NCBI GenBank assembly: GCA_963753845.1
Contig: CAVWEI010000006.1
Coordinates: 1 to 64,000, forward strand
Source of the DNA: Thiosocius sp963753845
GTDB lineage: Bacteria; Pseudomonadota; Gammaproteobacteria; Chromatiales; Chromatiaceae
Length of the DNA: 64,000 bases
Direction of reading: 5' to 3'
The position numbers and the translations under genes were made by a program. Positions 57,215-64,000 of this stretch are shown piece by piece (position 1 is the stretch's first letter; each line of letters opens with the position of its first letter). The notes below the pieces were generated by a model. It searched no databases. It was not told the DNA's origin and was given only the letters and a program-made list of their open reading frames with translations.

Positions 57215-57876
57215 GTGCGGGGCTTCTCGATGATGTAACCGAAACCACGGCGGGTCTCGATGAGCTTGTTGCCGAGTTTCTTGCGCACCCGGCCGACCAT
57301 GACCTCGACGGCATTCGATTCGCGCTCGAAATCCTGTGCGTAAAGCTGCTCGGTCAGCTCCAGCTGCGAAACCACGCGCCCCGCATGCTGCGCGAGGTAG
57401 CTGACCAGACGGTATTCCTGGGGTGACAGATGTACCGGGCTGCCGTTGATCGCCACCCGCATCTGGCGGGTATCCAGGGTCAGTGGCCCGATGCTTATCA
57501 TCGGGTTTGCCTGGCCCGTCGCCCGGCGCACGATGGCACGCAATCGTGCCAACAGCTCTTCGACCCGAAAGGGCTTTGGCAGGTAGTCATCTGCGCCGGC
57601 GTCGATCCCTTCCACGCGCTCGCTCCAACTGCCGCGCGCGGTCAGTATCAGCACCGGGAAATCGCGCCCCTCATCCCGCCAGCGCTTGAGCACCGAAAGC
57701 CCGTCCATACCGGGCAGTCCAAGGTCGAGGATGACGGCGGAATAGGCCCCGGTGCCACCCTTGAACCAGGCGGTCTCGCCGTCACTGGCGTGGTCGATCA
57801 CGAAACCGGCCGACTCGAGTGCCTCGCGCACGCTGTCTGCGACGCCGGGGTCGTCTTCAACCAAGAGGATGCGCAT
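57211..57876 (-). CDS. OmpR/PhoP-family response regulator
   Basis: A 221-residue regulator: receiver domain (acidic pair E8/D9 region in VEDDPGVA, phospho-acceptor Asp in LDLGLPGMDG, Lys in LPKPF) and a winged-helix DNA-binding domain (about 125-218, ending RRGFGYIIEKP). It overlaps the kinase by 4 nt and shares one base (TGATG) with the end of the PepSY gene. It probably controls this efflux operon. No operator could be assigned, since the operon promoter is near or beyond the window edge. Confidence 0.95.
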   Translation of the reverse strand: MRILLVEDDPGVADSVREALESAGFVIDHASDGETAWFKGGTGAYSAVILDLGLPGMDGLSVLKRWRDEGRDFPVLILTARGSWSERVEGIDAGADDYLPKPFRVEELLARLRAIVRRATGQANPMISIGPLTLDTRQMRVAINGSPVHLSPQEYRLVSYLAQHAGRVVSQLELTEQLYAQDFERESNAVEVMVGRVRKKLGNKLIETRRGFGYIIEKPRT

Positions 57877-58211
57877 CAGAAATCCGACACCTGGACCAGT
57901 TCACCGTTGCGCGCGTCGATGTGTACCTTGCGCAGCTGGCCCTGGGGATCGACGATCTTGAACTCGTAGACCCAGCGTTCGAACTCGAACTCGTACTGGG
58001 TCGCCACGATCTTGCCGGGCGCAACGCGCTGCAGGTGATCGCGTACCTGTTGGAGTGGCAGGGCCTCACCGCGGATCACGGCCCGGCGCGCCAGCTCATA
58101 GGCGCTGTCGCGTTCGTTCCAGTCAATCTGGTCGTTCCAAGCCGGTGCTGCAGCCAGAAGCAGGCAGCTCAGCATCCACGAGCCCAAAATGCGCTTGCTT
58201 GGTTTCCGCAT
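57876..58211 (-). CDS. Periplasmic PepSY-domain protein
   Basis: A 111-residue secreted protein: signal peptide (about 1-24) and one PepSY domain (about 38-108; ARRAVIRGEALPLQQVRDHLQ, then YEFEFERWVYEFKIVDPQGQLRKVHID). PepSY domains commonly bind or regulate partner proteins in the envelope. The gene stop overlaps the response-regulator start (TGATG), and it lies 35 bp after the DUF3240 gene. A role in damping or tuning the adjacent kinase is an inference from position. Confidence 0.88.
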   Translation of the reverse strand: MRKPSKRILGSWMLSCLLLAAAPAWNDQIDWNERDSAYELARRAVIRGEALPLQQVRDHLQRVAPGKIVATQYEFEFERWVYEFKIVDPQGQLRKVHIDARNGELVQVSDF

Positions 58212-58246
58212 GGCCCGAGCCTACATCCACCGTGCCCAAAGGGCCA

Positions 58247-58552
58247 TCAGTCGACGTGCCCGGACTCTAGTATCGGAAGCATCCAGAAGTGCATGCCGCT
58301 GCCGTGGAAGTCGGTCTTGATCGCAGCAACCAGGGCCCGCGCCTGGGCGCAGGGCAGGTGCATCTGGAACAGGACCTGGCGGCGTCGACCGGCGACCTGT
58401 TCGGCCAGGGTCATCGAGTGCTCCGAGCTGCCATGACCGGCGATGGGGTGGCTGGAAAAGCCGCCGACCGCGACATGCGCCAGCAGCCAGTCGGTCATCG
58501 AGTCCTCGACCTCAGGGGACACTACGAGGTTGAGCAGACAGTTCTCGGTCAT
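58247..58552 (-). CDS. DUF3240 family protein
   Basis: A 101-residue protein starting MTENCLLNLVVSPEVEDSMTDWLL at 58552. DUF3240 members have a PII/CutA-like ferredoxin fold and often lie beside heavy-metal RND pumps, as here. Typical segments are FSSHPIAGHGSSEHSMTLAEQVAGR and QVLFQMHLP. It contains several His and one Cys that might bind metal. The start is 1 bp from the pump stop, with GGGAG inside the pump's last codons, so it is coupled to it. Confidence 0.88.
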   Translation of the reverse strand: MTENCLLNLVVSPEVEDSMTDWLLAHVAVGGFSSHPIAGHGSSEHSMTLAEQVAGRRRQVLFQMHLPCAQARALVAAIKTDFHGSGMHFWMLPILESGHVD

Positions 58553-58553
58553 A

Positions 58554-61500
58554 TCAGGCTCCCGTGGCCTCAAGGCCAAAGCGACGGTACAGGATCGGCA
58601 AGAGGATCAGGGTCAGCGCGGTCGAGGAGATCAGGCCGCCGATCACCACGATGGCCAGCGGGCGCTGGATCTCGGAGCCCGGGCCGCTGGCGAACAGCAG
58701 CGGCACCAGGCCGAAGGCCGCGATACTGGCGGTCATCAGGACCGGGCGCAGGCGTCTTTTGGCACCCTCGACCACAAGCTGTTCGATCGGCATGCCGAGC
58801 GCCTTTAGCTGATTGAAGTAGGTCACCATCACCACGCCGTTGAGTACCGCGATGCCCAACAGGGCGATGAAACCGACCGAGGCGGGTACCGACAGGTACT
58901 CATTGGTCAGCCACAGGGCGACGACACCGCCGATCATCGCGAACGGGACATTGGTCAGGACCAGTGCCGCCTGACGCACCGAGCGGAAGGTGCTGAACAA
59001 CAACAGGAAGATCAGTCCGACCGCGACCGGTACCACGATCGACAGACGTTGCGCGGCGCGCTGCTGATTCTCGAACTCGCCTCCCCATTCGTAGTAATAA
59101 CCGGTCGGCAGTTGCACCTGCGCTGCCACGCGTTGCCTGGCCTCTTCCACGAAGCCGACCAGATCGCGTCCACCGACATTGGCGACCACCACTGCCATGC
59201 GGTTGCCGCGCTCGCGCTGGATGGCGACCGGGCCTTCAGTACGCTCGAGCGTCACCAGGGAGGATAGCGGCACGCGCTCACCGTCGGCCAGGGTCAGCTG
59301 CAAGGCGCCGAATATCGCCGCCGAGCCGCGCAGGTCCGCCGGCCCCCGGATCACCAGCGGGGTGCGCCGCGCGCCTTCGTAGACGGTGCCGACGTTTACG
59401 CCCTCGACCTGGGCGCGCAGGCTGTCTTCCAGCGTGTCGACGTCGAGTCCGAGACGGCCGGCGGCCAGCCGATCGACCTTGAGCTGGTAATACAGTGCAC
59501 CTTCATTGCGCGGCGTGAAGACGTCCTCGGCGCCGCTGATCCCTTGTACCACCGACACGATCGAGTCCGCCGTGCGGTTGAGGGCATCCTGGTCACCGCC
59601 GAATATTTTTATCGCCAGATCGCCGCGCACCCCGGTGAGCATCTCGGATACACGCATCTCGATCGGTTGGGTAAAGGCGTAATCGACACCCGGAAATTGG
59701 TCGAGTGCCTTGCGGATGGCATCGATCAGTTCGTCCTTGGTCTGCATGCGCCACTGCTCGCGTGGCTTGAGCACCAGGAAGGAGTCGGTCTGATTCAGGC
59801 CCATCGGGTCGAGGCCGAGTTCGTCCGAGCCGGTGCGTGCGACGATGCCGGTCACCTCCGGCACCTGTTGCATAATCGCGCGCTGCACGCGCAGGTCGAG
59901 CTCGATCGATTTCTCCAGGTTGATCGACGGCAGCTTCTCCAGTTGCACAATCAGGTCACCCTCGTCCATCGATGGCATGAAGGCCTTGCCGACCTGGGTG
60001 TAGAGACCACCGGCGCCAATCAACAAGGCTACAGCGACGATCACGACCGTACGGCCATGATCGAGGCTCCAGTGCAGCGCCGGCAGGTACGCGGCGGTGA
60101 TCTTGCGTACCAGCCAGGGGTCGTCGTGCGCGGGCTTGCCGAGCAGATAAGAGGCCAGCACCGGGACAATGGTGAGCGACAGCACCAGCGAGGCGGTCAG
60201 GGCGAATACGATGGTCAGGGCGACCGGGCCGAACAGTTTGCCCTCCAGACCCTGCAGGGTCAGCAGAGGCAGGAATACGATCACGATGATCATGATGCCC
60301 GAGGTGACCGGCACCGCGACCTCTTTCGAGGCGCGGTAGATCAGGTGCAGGCGCGGCAGCTTGGCGCGTTCGCCATGGTGCGCGAGCGTGGTCACCACGT
60401 TCTCCACCACCACCACCGCGGCATCCACCAGCATGCCGATGGCGATCGCCAGGCCGCCAAGCGACATCAGGTTGGCCGACAGGCCGAAGGCGTTCATCAG
60501 AATGAAGGTGGCCAGTGCCGACAGCGGCAGGATCAGTGCAACCGTGAGCGCGGCGCGCAGGTCACCGAGAAACAGCACCAGCAGCACCAGCACCAGCACG
60601 GTGGCCTCGGCCAGCGCCTTGGTGACGGTGCCGACTGCACTCTCGACCAGGTTGCCACGGTCATAAAACACGCGGATTTCCACGCCCTCGGGCAGACTGG
60701 GTGCCAGCTCATCGAGCTTGGCGCGCACGCCCAGCACCACATCACGCGCGTTGGCACCGCGCAGGCCGAGCACCAGGCCTTCGACAATTTCGCCGCGGCC
60801 GTCGTAGGACACGGCGCCGTAGCGGGTAAGTGCGCCGATCTGCACATCGGCCACATCACCGATGCGCACGGGCTGCGCCGGGTCGGGCTTGACCACGATT
60901 GCGGCGACATCATCCAGGGTACGGATACTGCCTTCGGTGCGCACCAGCAGCGATTCCTCGCCGTCGTCCAGTCGACCGGCGCCGTCATTGCGGTTATTGA
61001 GCTCCAGCGCCTCGCGTAGTTGCGCCAGGCTGATGCTACGCGCGGTCAGACGGGCGTTGTCGGGTACCACCTCGAAGGTGCGTACCTGGCCGCCGAGTGC
61101 ATTGACGTCGGCGACGCCGGCGACAGTGCGCAGGGCAGGGCGGATCACCCAGTCGAGCAGTTCGCGCCGTTGCATGATGTCGAGATCACCGCCCTCGATG
61201 GTGAACATGAACATCTCGCCCAGCGGTGTGGTCATGGGTGCGATGCCGCCGGTGATGTCGCTTGGCAGGTCGGCCCAGATCGCGTTCAGGCGTTCACTGA
61301 CCTGCTGGCGCGCCCAGTAGATGTCGGTGCCCTCGGCAAAGTCGACTGTGATGTCGGTCAGGGCGTATTTTGCGACTGAGCGCAGCATCGACTGACGCGG
61401 AATACCCAGCATCTCGACCTCGATCGGAGCGGTAATCCGGGTCTCCACCTCTTCGGGCGTCATGCCCGGGGCCTTGACGATGATCTTTACCTGGGTGGTC

Positions 61501-61631
61501 GAGACATCCGGAAAGGCGTCGATCGGGGTATTGCGGAACGCGTTCCAGCCGGCGCCGATCAGCACCAGAATGGACAGGATGATCAACAGGCGCTGGGTCA
61601 GCGCGAACTGGATGATACGCGCAAGCATCAC
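58554..61631 (-). CDS. Heavy-metal efflux RND pump (CusA/CzcA family)
   Basis: A 1025-residue inner-membrane proton antiporter with 12 predicted TM segments and two large periplasmic loops. It opens with the family pattern NTPIDAFPDVSTTQVKI. The TM4 region reads LAIAIGMLVDAAVVVVEN (60399-60450). It lacks the first Asp of the CzcA-type DFG...DGA motif and resembles the AIG...VDAA pattern of CusA-type pumps, which favours monovalent metals. Subfamily calls from one motif are uncertain. It overlaps the adaptor gene by 4 nt. Confidence 0.93.
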   Translation of the reverse strand: MMLARIIQFALTQRLLIILSILVLIGAGWNAFRNTPIDAFPDVSTTQVKIIVKAPGMTPEEVETRITAPIEVEMLGIPRQSMLRSVAKYALTDITVDFAEGTDIYWARQQVSERLNAIWADLPSDITGGIAPMTTPLGEMFMFTIEGGDLDIMQRRELLDWVIRPALRTVAGVADVNALGGQVRTFEVVPDNARLTARSISLAQLREALELNNRNDGAGRLDDGEESLLVRTEGSIRTLDDVAAIVVKPDPAQPVRIGDVADVQIGALTRYGAVSYDGRGEIVEGLVLGLRGANARDVVLGVRAKLDELAPSLPEGVEIRVFYDRGNLVESAVGTVTKALAEATVLVLVLLVLFLGDLRAALTVALILPLSALATFILMNAFGLSANLMSLGGLAIAIGMLVDAAVVVVENVVTTLAHHGERAKLPRLHLIYRASKEVAVPVTSGIMIIVIVFLPLLTLQGLEGKLFGPVALTIVFALTASLVLSLTIVPVLASYLLGKPAHDDPWLVRKITAAYLPALHWSLDHGRTVVIVAVALLIGAGGLYTQVGKAFMPSMDEGDLIVQLEKLPSINLEKSIELDLRVQRAIMQQVPEVTGIVARTGSDELGLDPMGLNQTDSFLVLKPREQWRMQTKDELIDAIRKALDQFPGVDYAFTQPIEMRVSEMLTGVRGDLAIKIFGGDQDALNRTADSIVSVVQGISGAEDVFTPRNEGALYYQLKVDRLAAGRLGLDVDTLEDSLRAQVEGVNVGTVYEGARRTPLVIRGPADLRGSAAIFGALQLTLADGERVPLSSLVTLERTEGPVAIQRERGNRMAVVVANVGGRDLVGFVEEARQRVAAQVQLPTGYYYEWGGEFENQQRAAQRLSIVVPVAVGLIFLLLFSTFRSVRQAALVLTNVPFAMIGGVVALWLTNEYLSVPASVGFIALLGIAVLNGVVMVTYFNQLKALGMPIEQLVVEGAKRRLRPVLMTASIAAFGLVPLLFASGPGSEIQRPLAIVVIGGLISSTALTLILLPILYRRFGLEATGA

Positions 61632-62713
61632 TCAGCTCCTGCGGCCAGCGCCGCCTTGAGTGCAACGGTGCCGTTGACCACCACTGAATCTCCGGCGCTG
61701 AGCGGACCGTTGACCACTACCTCGTCGGCCTCGCGTGCCAGCACCTCGACCGCGACTGGCTCGAAGCCTTCGGTACGTTCGACGAATACGCTGTCGCGAC
61801 CGTCGATCCGCACCAATGCGCGTGCCGGCAGGCGCATCGCCTGACTACCTGCCGCCTGGCTCAAACGGGCCTCGATGAACTGACCGGGGCGCAGGGCCGC
61901 GACGCCCTCGCGTACCTCGGCACGCACCAGCACACCCTGGTCGGTCCCGTGCACCATACGCCCGACCGTGATCACGCTGGCGGACAGGCCCTGCGACAGT
62001 TCAACTCTGCTGCCCGGTGCCGTATCACCCAGTGCATCCAGCGGTACATGAACCTCGATCCACAAGGTTGAGAGATCGCCGACCCGGTAAAGTGGATCGG
62101 ACGCCACCAGGCGTTGGCCGGCCGTGGCGATCTGCTCCAGCACCACGCCGGACAGGGGCGATTTTACTTCGAGTACGGTCGTCATCTGCTGCGAGCGCGC
62201 CAGCGCTTCGATCTCGGCTTCCGGCATCCCGGCCAGCAGCAGGGCCTGGCGGTCGCGCGCTTCGGCGGTGCGCATCTCTTGGTGTGCCGATTGGCTTTCG
62301 AGCAGGCGGCGCCTGGCAACGATCCCCTCGGCATGCAGCTTGGTGTCGCGTGCCAGGGTCTCTGAGGCCAGCTCGCGGCGGGTACGCGATTCGAGGAATG
62401 CGGCCTGCAACTCCAGCATGCCCTGGCTGCGCACGCGCGCCAGTGGCTGCCCGAAGTCGACCGATTCGCCCTCGGCGACCAGCAGGGCCTCGACCACGCC
62501 TTCGAGCGGCGAACTGACCACGCGCAGCTGCGCGTTCGGCACCGTGACCTTGGCCGGATAGGGCTTGCCCAGCGCAGCGCCACCGGCCTCGATCGGTGCG
62601 GTTTCGATACCGAATGCGGCGCGTTGTGCGGCGTCGATGACGGCCATCGGTGTGGCCTGCGCGCTGGCACACAGGATGCCCATCAGGGCAAGGGACAGAA
62701 GACGCATCTTCAT
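61628..62713 (-). CDS. RND efflux periplasmic adaptor (CusB/CzcB type)
   Basis: A 361-residue membrane-fusion protein: signal peptide (about 1-20), barrel-sandwich/lipoyl halves (VVSSPLEGVVEALLVAEGESVDFGQPLA and VKSPLSGVVLEQIATAGQRL), an alpha-hairpin between them (about 100-175), then a beta-barrel and a membrane-proximal domain. It links the RND pump with the outer-membrane channel. The start overlaps the channel gene stop by 4 nt and its stop overlaps the pump start by 4 nt, so all three are tightly coupled. Confidence 0.93.
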   Translation of the reverse strand: MKMRLLSLALMGILCASAQATPMAVIDAAQRAAFGIETAPIEAGGAALGKPYPAKVTVPNAQLRVVSSPLEGVVEALLVAEGESVDFGQPLARVRSQGMLELQAAFLESRTRRELASETLARDTKLHAEGIVARRRLLESQSAHQEMRTAEARDRQALLLAGMPEAEIEALARSQQMTTVLEVKSPLSGVVLEQIATAGQRLVASDPLYRVGDLSTLWIEVHVPLDALGDTAPGSRVELSQGLSASVITVGRMVHGTDQGVLVRAEVREGVAALRPGQFIEARLSQAAGSQAMRLPARALVRIDGRDSVFVERTEGFEPVAVEVLAREADEVVVNGPLSAGDSVVVNGTVALKAALAAGAE

Positions 62714-63933
62714 TGCGGAATTACTCCCAAGGCTTGATTCAGTCGGGCGATGGCCTGACCGTGTTCGAGTTGGCGGATCTGGTCATCGTGACGTGCTGAA
62801 AGGGCGTCGGCCTGGGCCTGCAGCAGGCGCACAAGGTCGGTCTCGCCGAGTTCGAAGGCGCGCCGACTCAGCGCCAGGCTCTCTTCAGCCAGTGCCAGGC
62901 GGCGCGCGGTCTGGGTCAGTGCGGCGGTGGCGCTTTCCAGTTCCAGGCTGGCGAGGGTCTGTGCATCCTCCAGGTCCAGGCGAGTGGCCGCTTGCTCAAC
63001 CTGGGCCTGGGTCAGCGCCGACTCCGCCTCGGCCAGCGCCGGTGCGGCGTGGCCCGCGGTGCCGAAAGGCATGCTCAGTTCGACGCCGACAGCGGATTCA
63101 TAGTTGTAGCCGGCTGCAACCTTGGCGGTCTTGCCACCCAGCCAGAGGTTTGGTCCCTGGCGACGTTCGCCGCTGACCCGATCGCGGTGCGCCCGGGCGC
63201 GCTCCACACGCTGCTGTGCGAGCTGCAGCAGCGGATGATCTGTGCCCTGCCCGGCAGCCAATTCTGGTCGTTCCAGTGGCGGCCGAGGTGGGGCATCCAG
63301 CCCGGTGTACCGGGTAAAGAGCCGTTCCGCCTGCACGGCCTGATTGCGGGCAAGCTGCAGCCTCTCCTCGCGCTGCAGGAGCTCCTTCTCTGCCATCAGG
63401 CGATCGCTGCGCGGCAGTTCACCCGCCTGCACGCGTCGTTGCACGTCCTCGAACAATCGGTTTGCGACGTTGAGCGCGTCCTGTGCCTGTTCGGCCTCGC
63501 TGCGTGCAATCGCCGCCGCCCACAGCCGCTCGCGCACTCTACCGGCGGTCTCCAGACGTATGGTGTCCGTGATCGCCTGCGACACGTCCTCGGTGCGTGC
63601 GGCCTCTTGTGCATAGCCATCGGCCTGCCCGGGTAGCCACAAGGGGAGATCAATGCCGCCCTCCCATTCGCGGTAACCGAGATCCGAGCCGATTGCGTCG
63701 GTCTGGTACTTGAGGTTGGCACTGGGGTCGCCGGCAAATGGTTGTTCGGCCTTGCGTTGCAGGGCGTCCGCAATGCCGCGTTCGGCACCGGCCAGCTCCA
63801 TCCCGGGGTTGCGTGCGATGGCGGCTGAGACCATCTCGGCCAGCGAGGGTGCGGCCGCGATGGCGGTTGAAGATGCACACATCAGGAATACGCACAGCGG
63901 CAGCCATGCCTTGGCCTGTCGAATCTGAAACAC
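62710..63933 (-). CDS. TolC-family outer-membrane efflux protein (CusC/CzcC type)
   Basis: A 407-residue outer-membrane factor with two efflux-channel repeats rich in coiled-coil Gln/Ala/Leu. The start is taken as GTG at 63933, preceded by AGGAGA at an 8-nt distance and giving the signal peptide FQIRQAKAWLPLCVFLMCASS with cleavage near AIAA. The longer frame to 63978 places the signal too far inside. It is the first visible gene of the metal efflux operon. The 67 bp to the window edge contain no further gene and no clear promoter. Confidence 0.92.
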   Translation of the reverse strand: MFQIRQAKAWLPLCVFLMCASSTAIAAAPSLAEMVSAAIARNPGMELAGAERGIADALQRKAEQPFAGDPSANLKYQTDAIGSDLGYREWEGGIDLPLWLPGQADGYAQEAARTEDVSQAITDTIRLETAGRVRERLWAAAIARSEAEQAQDALNVANRLFEDVQRRVQAGELPRSDRLMAEKELLQREERLQLARNQAVQAERLFTRYTGLDAPPRPPLERPELAAGQGTDHPLLQLAQQRVERARAHRDRVSGERRQGPNLWLGGKTAKVAAGYNYESAVGVELSMPFGTAGHAAPALAEAESALTQAQVEQAATRLDLEDAQTLASLELESATAALTQTARRLALAEESLALSRRAFELGETDLVRLLQAQADALSARHDDQIRQLEHGQAIARLNQALGVIPQ

Positions 63934-64000
63934 CGTCGATTTCTCCTGTTGGGCGCCACGTCGGAACTGGCGGTGCATGGATGTCGACGGCTATTTAGGC

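Noticed and set aside
59544..61019. 491-residue plus-strand frame opposite the RND pump
   Set aside because: It is His/Gln-rich antisense of transmembrane coding sequence, with no family match.

Overview
The window looks like the chromosome of a GC-rich gammaproteobacterium. The gene set and order point there: lptM-lysA-(methyltransferase)-dapF-DUF484-xerC, hslVU, a class I adenylate cyclase, argH facing an AlgZ/AlgR-type pair followed by hemB, plus prlC, ubiD and a UPF0149 gene. Several parts recall pseudomonads or purple-sulfur/sulfur-oxidising Chromatiales-like lineages, but the species cannot be fixed from this sequence. No rRNA, tRNA, CRISPR array, transposase or prophage gene was seen.

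Layout. (1) 1-13917: the 3' part of a giant type I-secreted adhesin. It holds about 27.7 apparently identical tandem 297-bp VCBS repeats, then cadherin/Calx-beta-like modules, a von Willebrand A domain, 16 RTX nonapeptides and a secretion signal. A TolC-family outer-membrane partner follows (14103-15437). (2) 15464-22169, minus strand: hslVU, xerC, DUF484, dapF, a methyltransferase, lysA and an unlisted 57-aa LptM-like lipoprotein. (3) 22296-25924: cyaA behind a PAS/degenerate-GGDEF gene. (4) 26063-38120: a hypothetical gene, a MazG-like pyrophosphohydrolase, a GGDEF-EAL protein, argH, algZ-algR-hemB-HPP, and a periplasmic binding protein paired with a CHASE-PAS-GGDEF-EAL protein. (5) 38351-47949: aroE, a large lipoprotein, a dispersed intergenic repeat, a gamma-carbonic-anhydrase-like gene, lemA with a GIDE partner, a GAF-PAS-GGDEF-EAL gene and oligopeptidase A. 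(6) 47949-55785: UPF0149, an SH3-domain anchor protein, an alpha/beta hydrolase, a histone-H1-like protein, gmhA, a sugar transferase, a GlsB/YeaQ-type membrane protein, ubiD, and a ParA-like ATPase with a secreted partner. (7) 55850-63933, minus strand: one apparent heavy-metal efflux operon (outer-membrane factor, adaptor, RND pump, DUF3240, PepSY protein, response regulator, sensor kinase).

How it fits together. Four proteins carry c-di-GMP domains (three full GGDEF-EAL, one degenerate GGDEF). They lie on the same stretch as a LapA/RTX-type adhesin and its outer-membrane channel. Cyclic AMP synthesis, an AlgZR-like system and an exopolysaccharide-type sugar transferase add to a surface-attachment and signalling theme. 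The adhesin's ABC and membrane-fusion partners and any LapD/LapG homologues are not in this window.

Sequence quality. Five genes (adhesin, dapF, the GAF-GGDEF-EAL gene, prlC, the sugar transferase) are each broken by what is most simply one extra nucleotide. Removing that base gives a protein of normal family length wherever length can be judged. Because all five go the same way and include dapF, insertion-type sequencing errors are likelier than gene decay.
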